From assembly GCA_963740255.1 (NCBI GenBank), contig CAVUDO010000002.1, forward strand, positions 1,922,001 through 1,986,000: a stretch of 64,000 bases of DNA. Reading direction: 5' to 3'. The notes under the pieces were generated by a model that had not been told where the DNA came from, did not search any database, and saw nothing but the letters and a program-made list of their open reading frames with translations. Position numbers and translations under genes: made by a program. Positions 50,064 to 58,982 of the stretch are shown in pieces. The DNA is from CAVUDO01 sp963740255. Lineage in GTDB: Bacteria; Actinomycetota; Actinomycetes; Mycobacteriales; Cryptosporangiaceae. Each line of letters opens with the position of its first letter. The stretch's first letter is position 1.

Positions 50064-50744
50064 ATGAGCACCGGCACCGACGCGTCCGGCCCGTCCTACG
50101 GGGCGTCCGAGCACTACGACCAGCGCTACTTCGACTGGCAGAACAGTGACATCGGCATCAAGACGCGGTTCAAGGTGAAGATCTTCGCCCCGCACATCGC
50201 GCCCACCGACACGGTCGCCGACTTCGGCTGCGCCGGCGGCGGCATGCTCGCGGGGCTGGACTGCGCCCGCCGGATCGGGATCGAGATCAACGACGTGGCC
50301 CGCGCCGCCGCCGAGCGCGACCACGGCATCGAGACCTACGCCAGCGTGGCCGACGTGCCCGACGAGGTCGCCGACGTGGTGGTCTCCAACCACGCGCTGG
50401 AGCACATCGAGGCGCCGATCGACGCGCTGCGCCAGCTGCGGCCGAAGATCAAGGAGGGCGGCAAGCTCGTGCTGCTGCTCCCGATCGACGACTGGCGCGG
50501 CCAGAAGCAGTGGGATCCGGGCGACATCAACCGGCACCTCTACACCTGGACGCCGCTGCTGCTGGGCAACGCCCTGGACGAGGCCGGCTACCGGCCCGAG
50601 ACGACGCGGATCATCCACCGCACGCTGATGCGGGGCTTCTCCCGGTTCGCCAAGCTGCCGGAGCCGGTGTTCGAGGGGCTGCAGATGGTCTACTCCCGGC
50701 TGCGCCACCGCCAGGAACTGCTCGCCGTCGCCCGCCCCACCTGA
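50064..50744 (+). CDS. SAM-dependent methyltransferase (Methyltransf_11/23 type)
   Basis: A 226-residue protein. Motif I is VADFGCAGGGMLAGLD, an acidic end of strand 2 is IGIEINDVAR, and motif IV VVVSNHALEHIEAPI is followed by LRPKIKEGGKLVLLLPIDDW. The tail contains INRHLYTWTPLLLGNALDEAGY, as in glycan-associated methyltransferases. It starts at ATG 50064 with GGAG upstream, 112 nt after fcl, probably in the same operon. Confidence 0.82.
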   Translation: MSTGTDASGPSYGASEHYDQRYFDWQNSDIGIKTRFKVKIFAPHIAPTDTVADFGCAGGGMLAGLDCARRIGIEINDVARAAAERDHGIETYASVADVPDEVADVVVSNHALEHIEAPIDALRQLRPKIKEGGKLVLLLPIDDWRGQKQWDPGDINRHLYTWTPLLLGNALDEAGYRPETTRIIHRTLMRGFSRFAKLPEPVFEGLQMVYSRLRHRQELLAVARPT

Positions 50745-50775
50745 GACCGCGCGGGGGGGTGGCGGGGCGGGCGGG

Positions 50776-51540
50776 TCAGCGGCGCCAGCGGTCGGTGAGC
50801 GCGCCGTAGACGAAGATCGGGTTGCCGATCAGGTAGCGCTTCCACAACCGCCGCGGCTCGGTGGCCAGCCGGTACGCCCATTCCAGGCCGTTCCGCTGCA
50901 GGAACGCCGGCGCCAGCGGCTTCACCCCGGCGTGGAAGTCGAACGCCGCGCCGACCGGGACGACCGTGCAGTCAAGCCGTGCGGTGTACGCCCCGACGAA
51001 CTCGTCCTGCCGGGGCGTGCCGATGCCGACCCAGAAGACGTCCGGCCGGGCGGCCCGTGCCCGCTCGACCAGCGCCTCTTCCTCCTCGTCGGTCAACGGC
51101 CGGAACGGTGGCGACTCCACGCCGACGATCTGCACCCCCGGGAAGCGGTCGGTGAGCGCGTCGGCGAGCTTGGCCACGGTCTCCGGCGAGGCGCCGTACA
51201 GGTAGTGGCGCAGGCCGTGCTCGCGGCCCCGGTCCAGCGCGTCGAGCATCAGCGTGGGGCCGTGTGCGCGCTCGGTCATCTCGGGGTGGCCGCGCCGCCG
51301 GCCGACCATCGCCACGTAGTGGCCGTCGGCGAAGTTCAGGTCGCTGTCGTTGAGCAGCGCGCGGTAGTCCCGGTCGCGGATCGCCAACGAGAGCGTGTAG
51401 GCGTTGCAGAGGTGGGTGCGGCGCGGCTCGCCGTAGCGCGAGGCCAGCACCGCGTCGGCGGCCGACACCGGGGTGACGGCATCGATCCGGACTCCGCAGC
51501 ACACGAACGTGCCCGGGCGGGTGGCGGAGGGGTTCGACAT
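50776..51540 (-). CDS. WecG/TagA/CpsF family glycosyltransferase
   Basis: A 254-residue GT26 enzyme. It has the catalytic-Asp region LNFADGHYVAMVGRRRG, HYLYGASPETVAKLADAL and the family signature FWVGIGTPRQDEFV. The C-terminal basic helix (EPRRLWKRYLIGNPIFVYG) is the membrane-association element in this family. It transfers a sugar (often ManNAc-type) to a lipid-linked intermediate; the donor here is not known. It starts at ATG 51540, 15 nt after the Mce-associated gene, so it may be the tail of the mce transcript. Confidence 0.9.
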   Translation of the reverse strand: MSNPSATRPGTFVCCGVRIDAVTPVSAADAVLASRYGEPRRTHLCNAYTLSLAIRDRDYRALLNDSDLNFADGHYVAMVGRRRGHPEMTERAHGPTLMLDALDRGREHGLRHYLYGASPETVAKLADALTDRFPGVQIVGVESPPFRPLTDEEEEALVERARAARPDVFWVGIGTPRQDEFVGAYTARLDCTVVPVGAAFDFHAGVKPLAPAFLQRNGLEWAYRLATEPRRLWKRYLIGNPIFVYGALTDRWRR

Positions 51541-51556
51541 GGCCAGGCCAGCCTAG

Positions 51557-52333
51557 TCAGAGTGCCTCGACCTTGGCGATCCGCCAGTCGTCGGCGACCT
51601 TCCTCATGGTGACCCGGACCCGGTTCTGGTCGACCTTGGTGCCCTGGATCCGGGTGCTGGTGGTCGACTGGTTGACGAACAGCATGACGACCGCCTCGTC
51701 GCCGTCGGCCCGGACGATCCCCGCTGCCGAAACCGACGCCCGGACCACCGCCTTGTACTGCACCGCGATCGGGATCAGCGCCTTGCTGGTCTTGGCGTAC
51801 TCGTCGGCGAACGAGCCGGTGAGCCGCTGCCTGGCCGCTGCCACGTCGGCATCGATGCGCCGATGGTCGTAGGAGAGGAGCAGTTGCGTGTCGGTCACCG
51901 CGGCGGCCTGGGCCTCCCGCGCGGCGTCGGCGGAGTTCACGGTGCGCAGGTCGAGCACCCCGAGGACTCCCGCGGCGACCACGGCCAGCGCGACCGCCCC
52001 GATCAGCCAGGGCGACGGCCGCGCGGGAGCGGAGGCAGTCGGCGGTCGGCGCTGGCCCGGACGCGGTCGGCCGGCGGCACGGCTGCTGCTGTCCGACCGG
52101 GAACGGACCGGCGAGGTGGCAGCGGCCCGGCCGGCGGGGCGAATGCGCACGGAGAAGGACGGGCCCGCCGCGTCGGGGCTGACCACTGCAGGGGGGGCCG
52201 CCTCGGGTGTGTCCGCCTCGGCAATGGCGACCTCGGCTCGGCTGACCGCCTCGTCGTGCTCGACGGCACGGCGGTCGGCCTTGGCCGCTCGCGCCGCGTT
52301 GCGCAGCGTCCGCGGAACCGGACGACGGGACAT
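51557..52333 (-). CDS. Mce-associated membrane protein
   Basis: A 258-residue protein. It has an Ala/Arg/Pro-rich cytoplasmic front (~105 residues), one membrane helix (~107-128) and an outside SnoaL/NTF2-like domain (LLSYDHRRIDADVAAARQRL, GSFADEYAKTSKALIP, VAVMLFVNQ-type strand AVVMLFVNQST) ending DDWRIAKVEAL. Such proteins accompany mce operons and are thought to stabilise the transporter. The ATG at 52333 has AAGGAG seven bases upstream; a GTG six bases earlier is less likely. Confidence 0.88.
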   Translation of the reverse strand: MSRRPVPRTLRNAARAAKADRRAVEHDEAVSRAEVAIAEADTPEAAPPAVVSPDAAGPSFSVRIRPAGRAAATSPVRSRSDSSSRAAGRPRPGQRRPPTASAPARPSPWLIGAVALAVVAAGVLGVLDLRTVNSADAAREAQAAAVTDTQLLLSYDHRRIDADVAAARQRLTGSFADEYAKTSKALIPIAVQYKAVVRASVSAAGIVRADGDEAVVMLFVNQSTTSTRIQGTKVDQNRVRVTMRKVADDWRIAKVEAL

Positions 52334-52372
52334 CGACACTCCTTCTCGTGACAGCTTCGCCAGGGCGGCCGG

Positions 52373-53176
52373 TCAGCCGACGAACGACAGTTCGGCCACC
52401 CGCCAGCGCCCGTCGGCAAGGGCCATCTCGACCTGGACCCGGTAGTGCAGGATCTGCCCCCTCGGCACCTTGAGGTTGCGGATGTTCTGGTCGGCGACGA
52501 TCAGCACGACGGCGGAGTCGGTGTCGGAGGACACCACTCCGGCCTCGATCACCTCCCCGGTCGCGGTCACCTTGTTGGCCACGACCCGCTGCTTGTAGAC
52601 CGTCTGGCCCTCGGCGAACTCCTTCTTGAAGTTGCCGGTGGAGGCGTCCAGGACCCGGCGGACGTCGGCGTCGATCGTCGCGGCGCTGACGCCGAAGAAG
52701 TCCTTGATCGCCTGGCGCGCGGCCACCAGCGCCGCCGTACGCCCGTCGGCCGGCGTCCGCTTGTCGTTGAGGTGCCAGCCGAAGAAGCCGGCGGCGCCCA
52801 GCGCGGCCACCAGCAAGACCACGAGAACGGCCGTTCCGGTGCCGCGCAAGGACCCGACCAGGCGCGCCAGCAGAGTCCGGGCGACGCTGTCCGGCCCTGG
52901 CCGCGCGCCTCGGCGTCCGGCCTCCGGCGTCGGCTTGGGGCGCTTGGCACGTGCGGCGGTGGGCCGCGGGGTGTCCGCGGCGGACGGCGGGGCGTCCGCC
53001 GCCTCGGCGTCGACGTCGTCGACCACGTCGGTCGTGCCGTCCTGCCCGGCCTCGGCGGACGGCGGGGTGTCCGGTGCCTCGTCGGCCAGGGCGACGGCTT
53101 CGTCCGGCTGGATGGCGTCGGCGCCCGTGCCGGAGACAGCGCTGTCCGGCGCGGCTGCTGCCTGCCCGCGTGCCAT
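52373..53176 (-). CDS. Mce-associated membrane protein
   Basis: A 267-residue paralogue-like partner of the next gene. It has a disordered Asp/Ala/Pro-rich front (~115 residues), a membrane helix (~128-148) and an outside domain with ARQAIKDFFGVSAATIDADV, GNFKKEFAEGQTVYKQRVV and the terminal DGRWRVAELSFVG. ATG 53176 is chosen for its GGGGAGGA site; ATG 53194 is also in frame. It lies 80 nt after mceF in the mce operon. Confidence 0.88.
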   Translation of the reverse strand: MARGQAAAAPDSAVSGTGADAIQPDEAVALADEAPDTPPSAEAGQDGTTDVVDDVDAEAADAPPSAADTPRPTAARAKRPKPTPEAGRRGARPGPDSVARTLLARLVGSLRGTGTAVLVVLLVAALGAAGFFGWHLNDKRTPADGRTAALVAARQAIKDFFGVSAATIDADVRRVLDASTGNFKKEFAEGQTVYKQRVVANKVTATGEVIEAGVVSSDTDSAVVLIVADQNIRNLKVPRGQILHYRVQVEMALADGRWRVAELSFVG

Positions 53177-53256
53177 GTCGTCCTCCCCGTCCATGCTCTC
53201 AGTATTTGACCGCCCGCCCTGCGACCTGCGCATCAAGGGGCGGTAGCGACTCTCAG

Positions 53257-54564
53257 TCAACCAGCCAACGGGCCGAGCAGCAGCGCCTTCCACGACTGCT
53301 CGCCCAACACCTGCTGCTGTCCGCCGGTCGTGCCGAGCTGGATCGGCTGGCCGTCCGGGCCGACGGCGAGCCCGGTCGCCGGGTCGTAGCCGGCCACGGC
53401 GACCAGTTGCTGCGGGGTCAGGGCAGGGGTGCCGGGCACGGTGCCCGGCAGCACTCCCGGATCCTGGACGGGTGGTCCGAGCGGGGCCGGCCCGGCATCG
53501 CTGCCCGGCCGCGGCGCGTTCTGCCAGCCCCGCACCACGGCACCCCGGGCCCGCTCCGCGTCAGTGCAGGCGTAGCGGCCGTCGCGCTTGCCGTAGACGC
53601 AGGGAGCGGGGTCGTCGAAGTTGATCACCAGGCCGAAGTGGGCCGTGCCGTCGCCCGGGGCCACCGTGAAACTGCCGGCGACCACCCCCGGATAGGTGGC
53701 GAGGATCTGCTCCAGGCCATTGACCCGGCGGGACTGGATCTGCCCGACCGTGATCAGGTTGCCGAGCAGCATCCCGACGGCCGGCCGCAGGTCGCGGAGC
53801 AGGAGAACGACCTCGGAGGTGGCGACCGGCCCGTTGGCCAGCAGCCTCCGCAGATCGGCGTCGCTGGACCGCAGCGTCGCGGAGAGCTGGGCGAGCGAGT
53901 CGGCCCACGAGCGGATCGCGCTGGAGGAGGCCACCTGCGTGTCGAGCACGGTCTGGCCGTCACGGATCAGGGCGATCGTCTGGGGCAGGCTCTCGGTGGC
54001 CGCCGCGAGCAGCGCGTCCCCGTCGTCGATCAGGCCCCGCAACGCCGGACCGGTGCCGTCGAATGCCTTGCCGAGCTCGTCGACGACCACCCGCAGGTCC
54101 TCGGTGTCGACCGACCGCACCAGCTCGTCGAGGTGCAGCAGCACCACCTCGACGGCGAGCGGACCGCTCGTGCGCTGCAGCGGGATCACGTCGTCGGCCC
54201 CGAGGAACGGTCCGTTCCCGGACGGCGGCCGCAGGTCGACGTACTGCTCGCCCACGGCCGACCGGTTGGTCACCACCGCCCGGGTGTCGGCCGGCACCTG
54301 CACGCCCCGGTCGAGCCGCAACGACACCCGGACGCCGTCCGGCCGCAGCCGCAGGTCGCCGACCCGGCCGACCTGCACGCCGCGGTACGTCACGGCCGCG
54401 TTGGTGAAGATGCCGCCGGACTCGGCGAAGTCGGCGTGCACCAGGTAGGTGCGGCCGAACAGGGTGTCGCCCAGGCCGACGTACCGGACGCCGACGAACG
54501 CGACGCCCAGCGCGGCGAGCACGACGAACGCCGTGACCTGGAGCTTCACCCGGCGGGGGATCAT
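53257..54564 (-). CDS. mceF: MCE family protein MceF
   Basis: A 435-residue protein with an N-terminal membrane anchor (LQVTAFVVLAALGVAFVGV). The MCE domain (~35-115) has FAESGGIFTNAAVTYRGVQV and VGEQYVDLRPPSG. A long helical region follows, then a Pro/Gly/Ala-rich tail. Six such subunits form a lipid-conducting channel through the periplasm. Its ATG overlaps the mceE stop (ATGA). Because of the mceE frameshift, the mceE frame also runs open into this gene. Confidence 0.93.
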   Translation of the reverse strand: MIPRRVKLQVTAFVVLAALGVAFVGVRYVGLGDTLFGRTYLVHADFAESGGIFTNAAVTYRGVQVGRVGDLRLRPDGVRVSLRLDRGVQVPADTRAVVTNRSAVGEQYVDLRPPSGNGPFLGADDVIPLQRTSGPLAVEVVLLHLDELVRSVDTEDLRVVVDELGKAFDGTGPALRGLIDDGDALLAAATESLPQTIALIRDGQTVLDTQVASSSAIRSWADSLAQLSATLRSSDADLRRLLANGPVATSEVVLLLRDLRPAVGMLLGNLITVGQIQSRRVNGLEQILATYPGVVAGSFTVAPGDGTAHFGLVINFDDPAPCVYGKRDGRYACTDAERARGAVVRGWQNAPRPGSDAGPAPLGPPVQDPGVLPGTVPGTPALTPQQLVAVAGYDPATGLAVGPDGQPIQLGTTGGQQQVLGEQSWKALLLGPLAG

Positions 54565-55728
54565 CGGCGCAGCCCTCCGGTCAACAGGTCGAGCAGTGAG
54601 GGACGGGGCGTCAGGCCGGGCGGGGACGGGCCCGTGAGCGGCGGGACCACCCCGTCCAGCGGCGGCAGCGGCAGCCCGTCCGGGCCGACCGGCTCGGTGC
54701 CGATCGGCGCCGGCGTCTCCCCGACCAGGTTGGCGAGCGTGTTGCGCAGGTCGAGGTCCAGCGTGACGTGCAGGTTGGTGAAGTCGCCCTGGACGCCGTT
54801 CGACCACCGTGCGCGGGAACGGATAGCTCAGCAGCATCTCCAGCCCCCGCGGGAGGTAGGTGCCGGCCGCGACCAGGTTCTGCAGGATCGGCTGGAGCGC
54901 GCGCAGGTCGGCGACGACGTCGGCCTGGCTGGCGTTGATCACCCGGACGCCCACCGCGCCGAGCCGGTCGAGGGCACGCAGCATCGCGGTGAGCTGTCCG
55001 CGCTGGTCGGCCAGCACCTTCAGGCCCGGGCCGATCTCGGTGAGGGCGGTCTCGATGACCTTCTTCTGGGCGTTCAGGGTGCCCGCGAGCCGGTCGAGCG
55101 CGTCCAGGGCCCGGACGATGTCGGCCTTCTGGTCGTTCAGCCCTCCGACGAAGCGGTCGAGCTGGGTGAGCAGGTTGCGCAGGTTGGCCTCGCGGCCGGC
55201 CAGCGCGCCCTTCAGCTCGCGGTTGATCGTCCGGATCTGGTCGACGCCGCCGCCGCCGAGCAGCAGGGAGAGCGCGGAGAGCACCTCCTCGACCTCGGCG
55301 TTGCGGCCGCTGCGGGCCAGCGGGATGACGTCGCCGTCGGACAGGCTGCCCACCGCGGTCTCGCGCGCCGGCGGGCCGAGCGAGACGAACTTCTCGCCCA
55401 GCAGGCTGGTCTGCCGGATCTGTGCCACCGCGTTGTCGGGCAGCTTCGCCTTCGACGCCACCCGCACGACGACCTCGGCCGTGAACCCGGAGAGCCGGAT
55501 CTCCTCCACCCCGCCGACGGTCACGTCGTCGACCTTCACCGCGGCCTGCGGCACCAGGTCGAGCACGTCGCGGAACTGGATGGTGACCCGGTAGGCGTCC
55601 TCGTCCGTGGCCGCGCCGCCGGGCAGCGGCACGCCGTAGATGCCCTGCGACGAGCAGCCGGCGAGCATGGCCAGCACGGCGGCCAGCGCGACCGCGGCAA
55701 CGCCGGTCCGGCGCGGGAAGCGGGCCAT
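54561..55728 (-). CDS. mceE: MCE family lipoprotein MceE, frameshifted near 54801
   Basis: It starts at ATG 55728 and shares a base with the mceD stop (TGATG). The signal peptide ends in a lipobox (AMLAGCSS), as expected for MceE. The MCE domain and helical part read normally to YPFPRTVV, then the frame changes to Arg/Pro-rich nonsense. The true C-terminus (QGDFTNLHVTLDLDLRN to LLDLLTGGLRR) is intact in the next frame and ends at 54561, overlapping the mceF ATG. Removing one base at about 54801 restores the protein. In the given sequence the first frame has no stop and continues in phase into mceF, giving an 823-residue fusion frame. Confidence 0.88.
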
Positions 55729-56948
55729 CAGCGGCCTCCCCGCAGGATGCCGCCGAGGGTCGGGTCGAGGGTGCCGGTCACGCCCGGCGTGGTCGGCGGG
55801 GGTGCGGTGGGCTGGTCGGCGTTCGCGCCGGGCACCTGCCGCAGCGGCGTGCCGGCGAGCAGGCGCTTGAGCGGCTCCGGGATCTGCAGGTTGTGCAGCT
55901 TCAGCGCCTTCACCAGCGTGAAGCACTCCTTCGGGATCTGTTCCAGCGGCAGCCGGGCGGTGGCGGTGCAGATGAAGATCGCCAGATCCTCCGGCGCCAT
56001 CAGGTTGTTGCGGTTGTCCAGCGTGCCGGCCGACGGGTTGAACGCGAGGTTGAGGTTGGACAGCGCGGCGGGCGCGACGTCCAGGAACGAGGTGAGCGCC
56101 TCCTTCTGCCGGACCAGGATCGCGGTCACCTCCGCCAGCGCCTTGACGTTGCGGGTGAGCAGGGCCCGGTTGTCCCGGACGAACGAGGCGACCTGGGCGA
56201 GCGCGACCGAGAGCGTGCGCAGCGCGGCGGCGAGCTCGTCCTTGTCGCGGGCGAGCTGGGCGCCGACCTTGGCCAGCCGGGTGTTGAACTGGCGCACCGC
56301 GGCGTCGCTGGTGGCCAGCGCGGTGGTGAACCGCTGCAGGTTGCGGACCGTGCCGAAGAGGTCGTCGCGTCCCTCGGCGAGGGTCTTGGTGGCCGTGGAG
56401 AGGTCGCGCAGCGTCTTGTTGACCTGCTCGCCCTGGCCTTCGAGGTTGCGCCGGCCGACCGAGAGCAGGGTGGAGAGCGAGCCGTCGGCGTTGGCGCCCT
56501 GGGGGCCGAGCGCGGTGGCGAGGTCGTCCAGCGAGGCGTAGACCCGGTCGAGCTCCACCGGGGTCGCCGTGCGCGCCAGCGGCAGGTCGGCGCCGTCGCG
56601 CATCGCCGGGCCGCCGGTGTACACCGGGGCCAGCTGGACGTACCGGTCGCTCACCACCGACGGCGGCACGATCACCGCGACGGCCCCGGCCGGCACCTGG
56701 TACTTGTCCTCGTAGACCATCCGCACCCGGACGCTGCCGCCGTCCGGGACGACCTCGGTGATCTCGCCGACCTTCACGCCGAGGATCCGCACGTCCGAAC
56801 CGGGGTAGATGCCCACGGCCGAGCTGAAATGGGCGGTGACCGTGCGGCCGGAACCCCCGCCGACCACGATCCACGACCCGGCCACGAGCACCACGGTGGC
56901 GATCAGCACGGCCACCACCCGGGGCCCCAGGCGCGACAGGCGGCTCAT
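55728..56948 (-). CDS. mceD: MCE family protein MceD
   Basis: A 406-residue protein with an N-terminal anchor (VVAVLIATVVLVAGSWIVV). The MCE domain has AVGIYPGSDVRILGVKVGEI and VVSDRYVQLAPVYTGG. A long amphipathic helical region and a Pro/Thr-rich end (DQPTAPPPTTPGVTG) follow. ATGA overlap with mceC and TGATG with mceE. Confidence 0.93.
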   Translation of the reverse strand: MSRLSRLGPRVVAVLIATVVLVAGSWIVVGGGSGRTVTAHFSSAVGIYPGSDVRILGVKVGEITEVVPDGGSVRVRMVYEDKYQVPAGAVAVIVPPSVVSDRYVQLAPVYTGGPAMRDGADLPLARTATPVELDRVYASLDDLATALGPQGANADGSLSTLLSVGRRNLEGQGEQVNKTLRDLSTATKTLAEGRDDLFGTVRNLQRFTTALATSDAAVRQFNTRLAKVGAQLARDKDELAAALRTLSVALAQVASFVRDNRALLTRNVKALAEVTAILVRQKEALTSFLDVAPAALSNLNLAFNPSAGTLDNRNNLMAPEDLAIFICTATARLPLEQIPKECFTLVKALKLHNLQIPEPLKRLLAGTPLRQVPGANADQPTAPPPTTPGVTGTLDPTLGGILRGGR

Positions 56949-57928
56949 CGGCCACCTCCCGGGACCACGGGCACGACCGGCGGGGTGAGCAGGCCGTCGA
57001 CGTAGACGTCGAACCAGCGGCCGTTGCCGAGGGTGTTGGCGAACGCCTTCACGAACGGGCCGAGCAGCTGGATGCTCTGCTCAAGCTGGCGCTGGTTGCG
57101 CTGCAGGATCGCGACCACCTTCTCCAGGTTGACCAGGGCGGGCCGCAGCGACGCGCGGTTCTCGGCCACGAGCTTGGTCAGCTGGTCGGACAGCGCCACG
57201 GTGTTGACCAGCAGCCGGTGGATGACCTCGCGGCGGGCGTCGACCTCGGTCAGCAGCAGGTTGCCGTCGGCGACGAGCTTCTGGAACTCCTGGTCGCGCT
57301 CCGCGATCACGCCGGTGACCGTGCGGGTGCGGTCGAGCAGCGTCTTGAGCTGCGCGTCCCGGCTGGCGATCGTGGCCGAGAGCCGGGACAGCCCGCGCAG
57401 CGACCCGCGGACCTCCTCGGGGGTGTCGGCGAACGTCTCCGACAGGGTGTCGAACGCCTTCGCGAGCTGCACGGTGTCGATCTGCTCGACGGTGGTGGTC
57501 AGGCCGCTCACGGCCTCGATCACGTCGTAGGGCGACGCGGTGCGCGAGAGCGGGATCTCCGCGTCCTCGGCGAGGCGACCCGGCCCGTCCGGGGCGAGCG
57601 CGAGGTACTTCTGGCCGAGCACGGTCTTGATCCGGATCGTCGCCGAGGTCTGCGTGCCGAGTTCGACGTCGCCGTCGATCCGGAAGTCGACCCGCACGTG
57701 GTCGCGGTCCAGGTCGATCCCGGTCACCTTGCCCACCTTCACGCCGGCCACCCGGACCTCGTTGCCGTCCTGCAGGCCGGCGGCCTCGCGGAAGGCGGCG
57801 TGGTAGGTGTCGCCGCCGCCGATCAGGGGCAGGTCGTCGGCGTTGAACGCCGTCAGCATCAGCGCGGCGGCCGCGACCAGCCCGACCGCGCCCACCACGA
57901 CGGGGTTGCGTTCCCGGAACGGCTTCAT
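56945..57928 (-). CDS. mceC: MCE family protein MceC
   Basis: A 327-residue protein with an N-terminal anchor (VVVGAVGLVAAAALMLTAF). The MCE domain has FREAAGLQDGNEVRVAGVKV and TVLGQKYLALAPDG. The helical region ends in GNGRWFDVYVDGLLTP, the family's C-terminal cap. It starts at ATG 57928, 16 nt after mceB, the widest gap between the mce genes themselves. Confidence 0.93.
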   Translation of the reverse strand: MKPFRERNPVVVGAVGLVAAAALMLTAFNADDLPLIGGGDTYHAAFREAAGLQDGNEVRVAGVKVGKVTGIDLDRDHVRVDFRIDGDVELGTQTSATIRIKTVLGQKYLALAPDGPGRLAEDAEIPLSRTASPYDVIEAVSGLTTTVEQIDTVQLAKAFDTLSETFADTPEEVRGSLRGLSRLSATIASRDAQLKTLLDRTRTVTGVIAERDQEFQKLVADGNLLLTEVDARREVIHRLLVNTVALSDQLTKLVAENRASLRPALVNLEKVVAILQRNQRQLEQSIQLLGPFVKAFANTLGNGRWFDVYVDGLLTPPVVPVVPGGGR

Positions 57929-57944
57929 CGACTCACCCCCGCGC

Positions 57945-58982
57945 TCATGCGCACCGCTTCTCGCTGGTGCCCAGGGTCGCCGTCGAGGTCGGGCCGAGCA
58001 CCGGCAGGTTGACGCTGCCGTCGACCTGGCAGAGGTAGAAGTTGAACCACGAGCCGTACGAGGCCGTCCGGGTGATCGTCCGGAGCTTGGTCGGCAGCCG
58101 CTGGATCACGCCCTCCACGATCGAGCGGCTGGCGTCGAGGGTGCCGGCGACCTTGCCGAGGGCCACCACGTCGGCCCGCACCGAGGGCCGGACATCGGAG
58201 ACCAGGCCGGCGGTGGCGTCGGCGAGCCCGGCGATGTTGGTCAGCGACGCCCCGATCGCCTGCCGGTCGGCGGCCAGGCCGGAGACGAACCGCTGCAGCT
58301 GCAGGATCAGGCGGGACAGCTCCTGGTCGCGGGTGGCGATCGACCCGAGCACGCCGTTGAGGTTGTCGATCACCCGGCCGATCACCTGGTCGCGGTCGGC
58401 CAGCGTGTTGGTCAGCGACGACGTGCGCGAGAGCAGGCTCTCCACGGTGCCGCTCTCGCCCTGCAGCACCTGGATGATCTCGTAGGCGAAGGCGTTCACC
58501 TCCTTGGGATCCAGGGCGGTGAAAAGCGGCCGGAAGCCGTTGAACAGCACGGTCAGGTCGAGGGCCGGCTCGGTCTGGGAGAGCGGGATCGTCTGGTTCT
58601 CGCGCAGCGGGGCGGCGTCGCCGGTGCCCTCGGTCAACGCGAGGTACCGCTGGCCGACCAGGTTGCGGTAGCGGATCTTCGCCTGGACGCTCCGGGCCAG
58701 CCGGACGGCGCGGTCGACGGAGAACGTCACCTGGGCGTAGCGCCGGTCGACGATGCGGATGTCCTCGACCGAGCCGACCCGCACCCCGGCGATCCGCACG
58801 TCGTCGCCGTCGAGCAGGCCGGTGACGTCGGTGAACCGGGCCTGGTAGCTGACCCGCTCCCCGAACGACACCGAGGCGATCGTGGTGGCCAGCAGTGCGG
58901 TCAGGACGACCGTGGCCACCGCGAAGACCACCAGCTTCACCAGCGACCCGGTGACGCGTTGCGAGGCGGACGAGGACTTCAC
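57945..58982 (-). CDS. mceB: MCE family protein MceB
   Basis: A 345-residue protein with an N-terminal anchor (LVKLVVFAVATVVLTALLA). The MCE domain has FTDVTGLLDGDDVRIAGVRV and LVGQRYLALTEGTG. The C-terminus shows GSWFNFYLCQVDGSV and a last Cys (EKRCA), the typical MceB cysteine pair. It starts at GTG 58982, overlapping the end of mceA (GTGA). Confidence 0.93.
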   Translation of the reverse strand: MKSSSASQRVTGSLVKLVVFAVATVVLTALLATTIASVSFGERVSYQARFTDVTGLLDGDDVRIAGVRVGSVEDIRIVDRRYAQVTFSVDRAVRLARSVQAKIRYRNLVGQRYLALTEGTGDAAPLRENQTIPLSQTEPALDLTVLFNGFRPLFTALDPKEVNAFAYEIIQVLQGESGTVESLLSRTSSLTNTLADRDQVIGRVIDNLNGVLGSIATRDQELSRLILQLQRFVSGLAADRQAIGASLTNIAGLADATAGLVSDVRPSVRADVVALGKVAGTLDASRSIVEGVIQRLPTKLRTITRTASYGSWFNFYLCQVDGSVNLPVLGPTSTATLGTSEKRCA

